DNA from: Owenia fusiformis | Lineage: Eukaryota > Annelida > Polychaeta > Sabellida > Oweniidae | Direction: 5' to 3' | Length of the DNA stretch: 60,000 nt | Assembly (NCBI GenBank): GCA_903813345.2 | Contig: CAIIXF020000005.1 | Span: forward strand, 29,331,375 to 29,391,374 | In this document: piece by piece, positions 1 to 11,313 of the stretch | How positions within the stretch are numbered: the stretch's first letter is position 1 | How the letters are laid out: the number at the start of each line of letters is the position of its first letter | Program-made: the position numbers and the translations under genes | Notes under the pieces: generated by a model | What the model was told of the DNA's origin: nothing | What the model saw: only the letters and a program-made list of their open reading frames with translations | Databases searched by the model: none

Positions 1-597
1 AACAAAACCTTAGAAGTCTACTGGGTCCCAGGTCACCAAGGGACAGAAGGGAATGAAGTTGCGGATAAAACTGCCAAGAAAGCAGCATTGGCAGCCAAAT
101 CTCTAACTGACTGTAAAACATCTAAGTCTGTAGCTTATAATAATATCAAATGTAACGCTTTAGAGAAATGGCAAAATAGGTATAACAACTCCACCAAGGT
201 GAACTTTGTTCAGGAATTAATTCCTAAGGTTAAATTGAAAAGTCCAATTGTAAAGACAGGAACTAGGTATTATAGAAATATATGTAACCAAATTATTTCT
301 GGGCACACCCGTTTACATGGCCATCACCATAGAATTAACCCCGATATTTTATCTCCCAACTGTGACCACTGTAACATACCAGAGACAGTTGAACATTACA
401 TCTTTGCTTGCTCTAAGTTCCAGGAAGAGAGGGAGATTCTATTGGCCAAAGTGCAACAGATACTACTAGGAGCTAAATACAATCCAGCTCTAGACCTACA
501 AACAATCACAGGACTCAACACAAGCCTGGACCATAAGTTAAATAAAGAAATTATGAAATGCCTGCAGGCATTTATACAGAAATCCAAGAGATTTTAA
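1..597 (+). CDS. 3' part of non-LTR retrotransposon ORF2: RNase H end plus CCHC tail
   Basis: This frame is open from the first base of the window to a TAA TAA double stop. It starts inside an RNase H domain: the WVPGHQGTEGNEVAD stretch carries the His and final Asp typical of the domain's C-terminal end. About 85 residues later comes a C-x2-C-x7-H-x4-C cluster (CDHC...EHYIFAC), the zinc-knuckle-like tail often found at the end of ORF2 in RNase H-bearing LINEs of the I/Ingi/Jockey type. The reverse transcriptase and endonuclease lie upstream, outside the window, so the true start is not visible. The 199 codons seen are free of stops, suggesting a fairly young insertion. The clade assignment is inference. 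Confidence 0.85.
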   Translation, partial: NKTLEVYWVPGHQGTEGNEVADKTAKKAALAAKSLTDCKTSKSVAYNNIKCNALEKWQNRYNNSTKVNFVQELIPKVKLKSPIVKTGTRYYRNICNQIISGHTRLHGHHHRINPDILSPNCDHCNIPETVEHYIFACSKFQEEREILLAKVQQILLGAKYNPALDLQTITGLNTSLDHKLNKEIMKCLQAFIQKSKRF

Positions 598-882
598 TAA
601 CTTATTTTTAACTCGAGTGAGATAGTGACTCTATTTTAACATCTCATTTTAACATCTCATTTTAATGGAAAAACACTTGCATTTTAGACTACGTTAGATA
701 ACAAGTTTTAGCGCTCTCTCTCCCAACAGAAGTAAAATAAGCACAAGTGAAAAGTACAAGTGATATTTTTAGTACATGAGTTTTAAAAACAGCAACAAGT
801 GATCAAAGGCAGCATAATAATGCCAAAGTGATCCCGGAACACCTTATAAGGAACACTGAAAAGGACTAAGAAGAAGAAGAAA
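1..882 (+). mobile_element. 3' end of an RNase H-bearing non-LTR retrotransposon
   Basis: The ORF2 end is followed by about 285 bp of AT-rich 3' UTR that ends in AGGACTAAGAAGAAGAAGAA at about 863-882. A short (AAG)n tail instead of poly(A) is typical of I/Ingi-type elements. The 5' end is off the window, so no target-site duplication can be checked and the 3' boundary is an estimate. Confidence 0.7.
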
Positions 883-3040
883 TACCAAGTGTCATAATAA
901 ATAATATCAAGGCGTATACCTGGAATTGCCAGCGTGTTTAGTGGGACAGAATGTTTTTCCTCTGGTAGGTTACCCATCCAGTTTGAGTAGTCATCTACAC
1001 CAGCCATTAGTTTGGATAAAAGAATGATTTTTTGAACTTTCAATTTTTTGCTTACTCACTCGTGCCGGATTACGCCAAATTCTGCAATTATAAGAATAAT
1101 TGCATAGATCATTTAAAGATGGTGCTGTATGTTGAGCTACTAAATTTGAGACTGTGATCTTTGGTCAAATGTACTTTCACGGGCCCATTGTGATACACTC
1201 CTCATAGTGTAACATATTACTTTTTCAAAGATGGACTCATCCTTCCCAACATTGTTGTCTACATCTTTCAAAAAAGTGTAGAAATGTACCCAGAAAAAAG
1301 TATGGAGAATATCAATACTAACCTAAGATGTATCAAATTTAGTGATCTACTTTTTAAAAGTAGGCCTACGAAATAACTAAGTAGGTCACTCTACCTTCCC
1401 AATTTCCTAATTTATTTTCAGTAAGGCGATCTGAAAGCACATTACTAAGTTCAGTTTTTGCATAAAGAGTGCAGTTATGTAAGCTTACCTAGGAAAGAGT
1501 ATGGACAATAAATAATATGAAAATGAGAAAATTCAGACTTTTTAACAGTACAAATAACTTAAGTAGGATACTCTATTTTCCCGAATTTAACACTCCATAC
1601 TTTTTGGGTACATAAGTGCAATCGTTGTGCGAATGTAAATACCGTGTACGAAATGAATTATCTATGCAGTCCAGTGCCGATAAGAAGTCTAGAATAATCT
1701 CAGGCGATATATACTTTAAAACAATAAAATAAACTTGGTGGTCCGTCTTGCCCCACGGCCCTTCTTACCCCGCTGTCCCCTACTCATCTCAAGATTGGCA
1801 CTACTAAGCTACAGTTAAACAATGGATGTCAACAAACAATAGTACCTGGGGCAAAGGTACTTCGGGGGTGTGTCAGATTCTCTGGATCATCTGATCAACT
1901 GTCGGTCACGTGTCGTGAGTGCAGTTAGTACTGTTAGTTGCCGACCAAGACAGATGGTCAAGTAGTCACGTGATGTAAACAATACATCTATTCAGGTGTC
2001 AGCACCTGCTGGAATAAATGACAATAAACATGAATTAGAAAATTGCCCTGGGAAACGCATTCATGAATATAGTGAACGCACTTGTAAACATTAACAGCTG
2101 ACCAGATACTGTTAATGTACTGTAGTGCTGGTTTATTGGCAACTGGCAACAGGGCAAGGTATTGATGTAGGCTGCATAGCTCGCGATGAGCCCGGGGCGA
2201 TGAGTAAGGGAACTAGCCAAGTCCATCCTTCATTCAAAGGACTTAATTTATCAGTTCATTACTCAATTCAAATTTATGGAAAGAAGTGAAATACCTTTGG
2301 ACCAAGGATGGCCAAATCGTCCCCAACAATAGTTGTTGTTCATGTGCTTTCAACTAGACTAGAGAATTGAAACCCCAGCGGCTCCACCTAATGAATTACT
2401 ACTATACACTATGGACATTTTTGAACAAAACAAAGAACATCAATCAATAGTTTTAATGTTTTTTCTCTAAATTAAAAGCATGGTCAATCACACATATGAG
2501 GATAATGATGAAGCTTAGAATCAACTTTTAAAGCTAGCTACAGCCAGCCGTACGGTTGCCGTAGATCCCGCCGTAGATCAAATGCGACCGAGGCATATGT
2601 TTGCATGTTCATCATGTTGTGTATTCACTCTTATTATCAGTTGGTTAATGTTAGAAACTGAGTTAACAGATTAACTGTTTTCTATTTACAACTTGAGCCA
2701 TTACCCCAATCCTCCGAACACTACATTGAGGTTAGTTGGAAAGTAAATGGAGACGAAATTATCTTTTAGTGAAACGATTGCGAGGGGTACCAAACACCAA
2801 ACCACAGAGCTCTTCCCTAGTTTAGAAGTTATTTGAAATAATTCGAGGCCCAGCATTTGTCACTCGTGACGGTGTTATTTTGATCAGTCATTCTGGTTGC
2901 AATTTCGACGTCATTTAAATTATGAAATTCAATTGGTGTGGCATGACATGCAATAGAAAAATTATTTGTGCAGGGTCTCAATAACATTTCAAACTCTAGG
3001 CCCTCCACAATAATGTAAATTGTTCTCGAGTAATGATTTT
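883..3040. other. No gene seen; diverged repeat at about 1276-1620
   Basis: Both strands carry only short chance frames. Within 1276-1620 a motif resembling GTGTAGAAATGTACCCAGAAAAAAG reappears inverted near 1592-1620, and a TAAGTAGG-CACTCTA-TTCCCAATTT-like block occurs twice in direct orientation (about 1380 and 1560). This suggests a small degenerate repeat, but I cannot define its ends. Confidence 0.4.
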
Positions 3041-3043
3041 GAT

Positions 3044-3113
3044 AGTCTTGTCTCAAGACTGTGTCCCCTTGTACTTCAGGGGGGGGAGGTCTATAGAGTT
3101 TTGAGACAAGACT
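3044..3113. repeat. Short inverted repeat with G-run loop
   Basis: AGTCTTGTCTCAA at 3044-3056 is repeated as its exact reverse complement at 3101-3113. The loop holds a run of eight G. A related sequence (GATAGTCTT-TCTCAAGACTATGT followed by a C-run) lies at about 18905-19015, so this is probably a member of a small dispersed repeat family. Confidence 0.6.
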
Positions 3114-3573
3114 CTACTTTAACACAGAGTAACCAATAAAATGGATCAAGATTGGTAGGCTATCCGTAAAACCAATGCTCCGATCAATAAGCATGATTTC
3201 CTACTTTCAACTAATAATATGCTTTTAAAGCATATTTGCAATAATTATGTATTACACCGTTACAACTGCATACCATACAAATACAGAACACGAGGATGCG
3301 ATTAGCCTCAATATCGATCAAGTAATCCAGGGATACATTGATATTTCAATTCAAATAATGCAAATGTTTTCATATCAGTTGTATTATTAGTACAAAGGCC
3401 TTCAGAGATCCGGCTCCTGCTGATATTTGCAATATTTTTGTAAAGCGCTGACGTTAACATGATTTATAAAGGCTGTCGTCACTTGAAGAGATTACGATTA
3501 AGTGTTTTATATTGCTTGCGATTTGTGATATATATAGTTGTAAGCATAGTAGCTAAATACTTGTACAAACTGT

Positions 3574-3648
3574 TACCCTGCGTGCAGAGTCTAGTTAAAC
3601 TAACGAAGCTCTCTTTTAAGAAGTGAAGTCAAACGAATGCAAAGGGTA
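3574..3648. mobile_element. 75-bp mini-copy of a TACCCT/AGGGTA-ended element
   Basis: This copy keeps only the two ends of the larger elements at 20284-20672 and 16324-16658. It begins TACCCTGCGTGCAGAGTC and ends with the AAGTGAAGTC...GCAAAGGGTA end. It is flanked on both sides by the 9-bp direct repeat ACAAACTGT, a target-site duplication. A 9-bp duplication is typical of Mutator-like transposases. The interior deletion may have preceded or followed insertion. Confidence 0.8.
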
Positions 3649-3810
3649 ACAAACTGTAAACCGCTTATGGACATCTGTCCTAGAGTCCATCGTATATACA
3701 GTATAATGTAATATGCATTTGCATTATTTTGATACTTATCACATACAAGCAACATGCTCTGATACTATAAAACTTCTTTTTTCTGATTATATGACATGGT
3801 AATTATACAC

Positions 3811-3985
3811 GGGCGTAGCCGGAGGGAGTGGGGGTGATTGTGTGCGATGGATCGTCCCCCTCCCCCACCCCAACAAAAATTTAGTGAAATTTGTTGAAAA
3901 AACATTAAACCTAACAAATTATAGTTTGAAATGCTTAGAAGACCCCAAAATCGCACCCCTTGACATTTGCTAGCTTGGCTACTCC
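3811..3985. repeat. GGGCGTAGCC-type short repeat with G/C runs
   Basis: It starts GGGCGTAGCCGG and ends near TTGGCTACTCCC, giving imperfect inverted ends around a block of G/C runs. Similar ends occur at about 10600-10806, 11583-11660, 22953-22990, 49808-50106 and 51312-51525. It looks like a non-autonomous DNA element; the superfamily is not determined. Confidence 0.5.
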
Positions 3986-6050
3986 CACTCAGAGATGTAT
4001 GGCAGTATAAATAATGATTTGGACAACTTAAACCACAAGGCTACTACTTTTTTCGAAGGACAAACTTTGAGTGGTGATGATGACGCAGACGTCTATTGAG
4101 AGTAGAAATATGATAAATCACTTACTGTAAACAGAAAACAACCACTCTGACTGAGTTAACTCTTAGGCTCAATACCACAACCGTCTACAATGAAGTACAA
4201 CGCCCAAAATTAGTTTAACAAAAGCGTTGGCAATTATACACAGGTAGTTCATTCATGATTTACACCCTTTAGGATTTTGAAAAGATGGACTTTGTTATTC
4301 TATACAAACAATCAGGTTTTCGTTTTTGTTCCCCGGGAGGAGACGTTGCCTAGGATACAAGCAAACATAAATTAACGAGAATAACTCAGACCTAAAAATA
4401 AAAATTAATAATTAGGCTGGCTAATTCATGATAATAGAGAAAACGTTGAAAAACACATTTTTGTGCTCTAAGTCTGTTAAGTTTCCTCATAGAGGAGGGT
4501 AAGTTCAAATGTGTGTTATCAAAACAAGTTGTGTAATGGTTATATGCAGGGTGAACCAAAGTACATGATAACTTGAAATTGATACTAAAATCATTCCTTT
4601 CACATGTAGTGTAATCGTATATTGCATCATTGTGCAAGATAATTCAATTCTTTCTAAAATTACATATATACAATATGGAACCATCTTGTTGGAAATATTA
4701 AGTTTCCTTTAAATTGATATTTTATATTTTCTCCAAGAACAACATATCTGTGTTTGTGATTGAGTACGATTTTCGATTGCATCCGTAGATGGTCAAACTT
4801 TTTGTTTTCTCAGATTTTAAGAGGGAGTGAAGATTCTGTTATAAGTCAAACATTCAACACACAACATAACAGAAGGTAGATTTGATATCGGTTTTTCATT
4901 AAACATCAAGTCTATTAGCCATGGTGCACACTGTTAAACCAGTGTATCCCTTCAGTCATACACATATGCAATACCTTGATGGATCAAGATGACAAGAGTA
5001 GGAATTCTTCATAAAATAAGTCAAGATTGTAACGTCAAGATGATGTACTCGTCTCTTAGTATACCAGTTCTAGGCCTGAATTGGGTGTAAAAATCCCACG
5101 ACGAGCACATCAAATTCCATGACTATTACGCCCCTTTGATCGGGAATTCCATTACGGTTGGTTCTCTTGGTTCGCCACGCTCGCATATGGCATATAAAAA
5201 TCTGCAAGTCTGACATCATTCAATTATGTCAATAAAAACAACTATAACACTGTTCTGTCCCCAATTGGATGGTGTAGTCTTATTTTAATCAATGACATGG
5301 ACACGATTGCTGATCAGCAAGAAATCGTTCTCGGTTTTATGTGAAATATTTTAGGCGTCCCCTCCCTCTACCCTGAGGAAGAGACGGGGGGGGGGGGTAA
5401 TGATGAGGTGAAATCGGAGATCCAAGTAGCTTTAGATCTAAGTCTATTCATCGGACTTGTTCCATAGAAGGGAAGGGATAGAGTTGCTGATGTCTGGACC
5501 GCTGCGTTCGAAGGATGTATGAGTCCTTGAATTATTTTTGGGCCATTTCTAGAAAATGCTGGCCTTTTTTGAAATACCTCTCACCATGCCCGCAAGCATA
5601 ATGCATAGTGAATATGTAAATATGCATCATGACCCCATTGAACCCCAATTTTTATTCCTTACCCTCTCCGATACAGAACCAGACAATTGTGACTACAAAG
5701 AGATTGATACAAGAGTCAAGGCCAACATAAACAATGTATAACAATGACGGACTCCTAAGTCTGTTAGTGTAACATGATAATTACAAGCTGCTTCAGTTTC
5801 CCTTTTTTGTTTTTCCAGCATTTATTTAGTCTTTGTGATGTCTTAGAAAGGATGAAGGTCATTCTGGGAGGTTTAATGTGAGCTGTCAAACTTACAAACA
5901 GCTGATCCAAACCGAAATAGGTAATATGGTTAATCTCAAAAATAAACATTTCGTTTCTGGCGTTGTGTCTGTTTGTGAGACTTGATTTAGAATATGTACA
6001 TTTCGCATTCGTTTGACTTTGTCACTTTCAGGTTAAGATATGTTGTATGC
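3986..6050. other. No gene or defined repeat seen
   Basis: Only short chance frames are present, none with a recognisable protein. A G-run of ten at about 5387 is the only conspicuous feature. Confidence 0.4.
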
Positions 6051-6051
6051 G

Positions 6052-6203
6052 TAGGCAATGTTTTCACCCCCTCCCATTAAATGTAACTTATAAAATGACA
6101 AGTGTTATCAGTCATCGGGGTTACGAACTTAGTACGATATGTAGTACATGTAATATAGGCATTAATTTCAATTAAATGGGAGGGGGTGAATACCTTGCCT
6201 GTG
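6052..6203. mobile_element. About 150-bp MITE with 28-bp terminal inverted repeats
   Basis: The left end AGGCAATGTTTTCACCCCCT continues CCCATTAAAT. It is mirrored on the right by ATTTAA-TGGGAGGGGGTGAA-ACCTTGCCT with two or three mismatches. The interior is AT-rich with no coding potential. No convincing target-site duplication is visible. Confidence 0.7.
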
Positions 6204-7352
6204 GTAACATCATATCATGTCTAGAATATGAGGTTTCTAATAATTGGCTATGATTGCACTGGTATAAATAATTTAGATAAACATTAATGATAATTACTTA
6301 ACTCTTACCAGACCACTCAAAATTTGCATTTGTCAAATAAAAACTGTTAATGTCGTTCTGGCAATCGTGAACTTTTGTTACATTTGAATTGCTGAATTAT
6401 GGGATCGTATTTTATTTTTACTGGACCAGTTCAATGGGCTTCTTGTGTTAGGTCTCCTTTTTGTTTTTTGGTTGAAGTACAGACGTACTTCTTTAGGTTC
6501 TATACTATCATAAATTGCACACATTGGCTTTAGACTTACAACGTAAAGTTCAGAGTATTCATTTTTTCAAAAAGCTTCGTATGGTAGAAAAAAAATATAG
6601 AGCAAATGCGTATTTGTTCTCGAATGCTAGAGATTTGACATCAAGTAAATGATCCGATTTAAGCACCGGGGACTTCCTGCAAGTATCATATTAGCGCACA
6701 CAAGTTTGTGAAAATTATTTAAACATACACTTAGTATAACAACAAATTTAGTCATTTTTATGCACTATAATTTGACATTTTTATTCCAACATATGGATTT
6801 TTATAATATTTTCTAGAAAAATGCCTTTCAGCAAAATAATTCTCTTTTTTTAAAAAACATTTACATATTTCAATACAATGCTTGAGATTTATAATATACC
6901 AGCTTGTAAACAAAGCTTGGAAGAATATTTTCTCTGTACAATATAGCTATCTCTCTGTACATAAAAATAAATCATGATATAATTTCATGAGATACCGACA
7001 TTGTTTCCATAGCTTTGACAAAACAACGGATAAACTGTAAATACTCTACCCATCTACGCTCAATGAATGATGAGAAGTTATACTACATCTAACAAAAGAA
7101 AAAATAAACATTGTCCATCGATCAGAGATCAATTATCAATGATCATGATTCAATGATCATGAGTAATAAAATATGATCATTTAATGATCCGAATCTGCAC
7201 ATAAATATTGTCCGTTTCAGTCGTCAAATCTCAACTCAGTTCAAAATAGTCTATTATTGTTTGTGAAGATATTCTGTATTGCATCGTCTCGTATTAAATT
7301 GGTGAATGATAAAGATGAACTCGGAACTGAGTTAGTATAAGCATTTTTCGTT

Positions 7353-7892
7353 CTAACTGCTAACATATTGAGCAAGATGCTCAAAGTTCATGTTATCGTG
7401 GCTGATAAAGTTCAAGTTGAATTGTTCCTTACACGACTGGAACCAATCGCTTTGTATATGTTGTATTTGAGATCCTGAATTGTTGACTGCTGTTGTATTG
7501 TTGACTGCTTCTGTAGTTGGCATATGTTTTACTGCGGGGGATGGGGCGGTGAATAGTAACCCTACGCTACCGTCCTCACCTATACGATACGATACGTCCT
7601 GTGGGTCAATCCACATTGTGAGCTCGTTTGGGAATATCGAATATAGTTTGTCCTTCTTAAGATCGGATGCAGCACCAGCCTCTGCGATAAGAGGGTCCAT
7701 ATTATGATTAATCCTGAGACATCTGTAACCGCTTCCCTTGAATGGCTTTTCGGGAAACCAATGATTCTTGTAATGATTGCACAACAACGTTTGTAGAGTT
7801 CTACGGAACGTTTCGATATCCTTTGCAGTTACATTACCCGTTCGTAAAATGTTCGCTAGAAAATCCACTGCACTTTTTACTTCTCGATACAT
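7353..7892 (-). CDS. BTG1: BTG1/2-like antiproliferative protein (APRO/Tob family), single exon
   Basis: The 179-residue frame carries both family signatures. Box A (residues about 39-64) contains HYKNHWFPEKPFKGSGYRC, and box B (about 88-109) contains NELTMWIDP and SYRIGEDGSV. SYRIGEDGS is typical of BTG1/BTG2 rather than BTG3/4 or Tob. An SCKEQF motif in the C-terminal tail recalls the end of BTG1. BTG proteins bind the CNOT7/CNOT8 (CAF1) deadenylase through these boxes and promote mRNA decay and cell-cycle arrest. The vertebrate genes have an intron within the coding region; here the frame is uninterrupted. The upstream region (8156-8284) looks like a genuine promoter, which argues against a processed retrocopy. 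Choosing between BTG1 and BTG2 orthology needs a tree, so the symbol is a family label. A possible poly(A) signal is at 6780-6785. Confidence 0.9.
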   Translation of the reverse strand: MYREVKSAVDFLANILRTGNVTAKDIETFRRTLQTLLCNHYKNHWFPEKPFKGSGYRCLRINHNMDPLIAEAGAASDLKKDKLYSIFPNELTMWIDPQDVSYRIGEDGSVGLLFTAPSPAVKHMPTTEAVNNTTAVNNSGSQIQHIQSDWFQSCKEQFNLNFISHDNMNFEHLAQYVSS

Positions 7893-8155
7893 TGTCTAAA
7901 GTATAATACTGGAAAATATGGAATGATTTCGCCAGTCTTTTCAATGTTTTCTTTCAGGGTGGTACCAAAATAACAACTTCCCAAAGTACTTTTAAGCTGC
8001 AAATAATGGACCGATGTCAGTTTTTTATTGGTGCTATTAAAGATAATATACACAACTACCTTCCTAACTTGTCGGTTTTAGTCTAACAAACGATTAAATG
8101 TCTTTTTCTGAGCTTTTTTCTTGGCAATCTGTTTCGTTCGACTTCTCAGCTGATG

Positions 8156-8284
8156 TTTATATGGCGTCGTCTCTTCTTTGTGTATTTCTTCTCGAAAACA
8201 ATCGTGACGTACTCGTTGACGTCACTCACTTAATTATTTAGACCAATCAAATCTTAGAAATTGACATCCTGTTACCTTATATGG
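8156..8284 (-). promoter_or_regulatory. Immediate-early type promoter of the BTG gene
   Basis: Read on the minus strand towards the BTG start, the order is: a perfect CArG box CCTTATATGG (8275-8284), an inverted CCAAT box (8243-8247), a full palindromic CRE TGACGTCA (8217-8224), a second CRE-like TGACGTAC (8205-8212), and a TATA box, TATAAA (8156-8161). Transcription would start near 8125-8130, giving a 5' UTR of about 235 nt. SRE plus CRE is the classical layout of serum- and cAMP-induced immediate-early genes, and vertebrate BTG2 is such a gene. Factor binding is inferred from motifs only. Confidence 0.7.
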
Positions 8285-8289
8285 AAGGC

Positions 8290-10599
8290 TATTTTTAGAA
8301 GCCAAATTACTCACTAATAGGTATAAATTGCAATCTGGCTTCTGAGTGTGTGATAGCGAAAACACTACTTTTATTAACCTTATTAAACAAACAAACAAAC
8401 ATTGAATAATATTGTTTGTATATCTAAACACAGTTCTTTATTTCAATATTTTAAAAACATGATAATAACTAAAATGAATAGAAATGATAAAGCTTACAAA
8501 CTGTGTTTTCGATTAAAAAAGTTTTACATTTGAAAAGCATCATGATAATCACCTTGCATCTGCATAATTTATGAAATTATTTTTGCAGGCATCACCTGAA
8601 TCAACCTGACCTTCATGTAGAACTTTAACCATTGTAAACTAGTCTACACTGGATAGCACTTGCAAGTCGTTGTGAAATATAACCTTCTTTATACCGATGG
8701 CGATAAAACCATGACAATCGGCACGACCCATGTTTTCCAAACCCGTTTAACTTTAATATTCAATCCAAACACTCCTTTAAGAACTTATTTTGAAGAAAGG
8801 ATAAAATGTTGTTTGTGTTTACTAAATTGCAGAGCCAAACGTAACCAAAAATGTGTATTTTTAATATTGAGATAGATAAACCTTCGTAAACAAAACATCT
8901 GTACCCCGGGCATCTGTACTTGCCTATAAACAAAGATGAAAATAAATATGAAAAACAAGTGATATAAACAAATAGGCCTGCAATTTTCAGTTTTTGACCT
9001 TACACTGAAAACAATAAAAAATCTAGAAATTTGGGCTGTGATTGGGGGGCACGGTGTGGGTCTGAATGAAAGCAGTTTGGCAGGTAGGGTTCATGTAATG
9101 AATGCAGATAAAGATATAAGTGTTATATAATTACCCATGGACCCTCGGGGTCTTGAGTCAAGATGGACACAGCAATTGCAAGGTCTGACTCTGATGTAGG
9201 GTCTTGCAATCTTCATTTAGGTTCATAATCATGTTAATTATTAACGAAGTTGATTATATCACAAGTCTATAGCAAATTTCTGCACAATGCACAATCAATC
9301 AACTTAATTTACACGACACTTTGACCGATAACGAGCAACTACGCAGTGTATGAACAGCGGTGTTAAATTAAACTTATGACAAAGAAAAGTTTTTATCTTT
9401 TGCGTTTGGTCAAGCTTGGTGGCTCAACAGATTGGAGTTAACCCCTTGACATTTCTCACGGTGAAAATCTCTCGAGAAACAGCTGTCGAGTTTTCATGCG
9501 TATGTGCATAAAGAGCGCATTTTGCATCTTTAATTTGCATTATTAATACCGCACGTGTCAAACTGCATAGCGTTTCCGATGTGTGCAAATATAAGCGAGA
9601 AATTAGCTCCCGGAGATACTCTTGATAATAAACACGAGGTGATAAAGGACTTCGGTAAAACTAAAATGCCATTCATCCAATGATCATACGAAAGAAAAAA
9701 GTAATAGGCTTATTGTTGCAAATGCATCATTTAATTAGCATGCGCATCTAAAAATCAATATCAATGTCTTACGTGTGGTTTCACTTGTAAATATTTCCTG
9801 GCAAATATGATCTTCGATCAATGAATAAAATCCATGTACTTTTCAAAGAACCAAAGACAAATGGATTCATTAATTTCCCATTAATTTGTACGACCCGGGA
9901 TTTCGTAAGAACATAATTTCAAAATTTGTTTATTCGTTTCATAGTTTCTTCAGCCCTTTATTTACCCTAGAATAAAACTCAGGTGCTCGTATCTAAAAAG
10001 AACCGTCAGAGGTGCTTGGCCTGTTATTGGTTTTAAATGACTGGACGTCAGAACTGGCAAGGCCAACTTGTTTTTCTCGTTCAGAAGATAACCCAAACCA
10101 CAAACATCCAGGTACTCTACAAACGATTTCTAACTATCGAGGTACCACATACATTAGTAACCTTCGACGGGGCAACCAACCTCAGTCAGGTACGATATCT
10201 GTAAACACACTCGTTTGTGGACATTCTTATTTGAACACATAGTGATCCATCAATGAATTTCATATATGACTGAAGGAAAACACTGGTTTAACTGTATGAT
10301 TTGAACATGGGGTGGAACAAAAAGAGTGTAATTTAATGTTGGAAGCAGCCCGGGGAAAGCATGAAGCAAACAACATATCAATAGCTCTCTTGCTATTTTT
10401 CGGAGAATACTGAGATATGTGATATGGTTTCTCCGTTGAAAATGTAAACACATTGTAATCAATTTATATTAATAGAAAAAGGTGGCCCACTTTCAAAATT
10501 ATGGCAAAGTAACCCAAAACTAAATCATTGTATTTATGACTGTCATGTCAACCTGAACTGGTTGACTCTTTAGAAAATAGAGACATTCCATCAGAAACA
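8290..10599. other. No gene seen
   Basis: Both strands hold only short frames with no recognisable protein. Sequence is AT-rich and otherwise unremarkable. Confidence 0.4.
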
Positions 10600-10641
10600 G
10601 GGGGGGGGGGGGGCGGTTTTCAGTCGGGGGGGGGGGGGGGG
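10600..10641 (+). repeat. Paired long G-runs (14 and 16 G)
   Basis: Two uninterrupted G tracts (10600-10613 and 10626-10641) are separated by 12 bases. They sit inside a GGGCGTAGCC-type repeat whose other end, CCCCCCTGGCTACGCC, is at about 10785-10801. The run lengths may be affected by sequencing or assembly error. Confidence 0.7.
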
Positions 10642-11313
10642 TGCGATTGTGGCATACATGTAAAAACAAGCCAAAAAAAGATTTGTTTTGAACTTCCTTC
10701 AAAATTGCGCTAGAAGCTTCAAATAAAAAGCATTTTAAATCTCTTTTCTTCTTCTTTTCTCATGGGTTTATTTTTATTGGCGCACCCCCCCTGGCTACGC
10801 CTATGTGTCTGTTGGAATGTTTTGTGCGTACACGGTATTATTGTAACAATTGTTTTCGGAAGTTATTTTTAATTCTGTTGATAGCCTTAAACATTTGGAA
10901 ATATTTTTAATCATGCAATATTATTTATTATTCAAAATATTTCTAGTGGTTTCATTTCTGAGAACTAAAACTCCAAAGCTGACCTATAAATCTGAATATC
11001 TTATAAATAAGCAACAACAATGCCTTCAAGAATGAATGGCATGGTGTTGTAATAGTATGAGCCCAGTATGGTATTTGATGCCATTATATTGAATTCAGGA
11101 TGTCAAATAGGTCCTGCCACCTCCCTCTACAGCCAAAATCAAGATATATGGTAACAAGTGTGGTATATTAGACACATGATATATATATATGTTTGGGTAA
11201 TAATAATGTTTTGATAGAGCGGGTATTTGTAAGCCGTAAGGGATACCAAAATAACCTCCGAGTTAAATTTCGTGAATATAGGAAGGTGTCCTTAAACTAC
11301 AATCAGAAAAAAC

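Noticed and set aside
7353-7892. BTG gene as a processed retrocopy
   Set aside because: No poly(A) tail or flanking duplication is seen, and a well-organised promoter with TATA, CRE and CArG boxes lies upstream.
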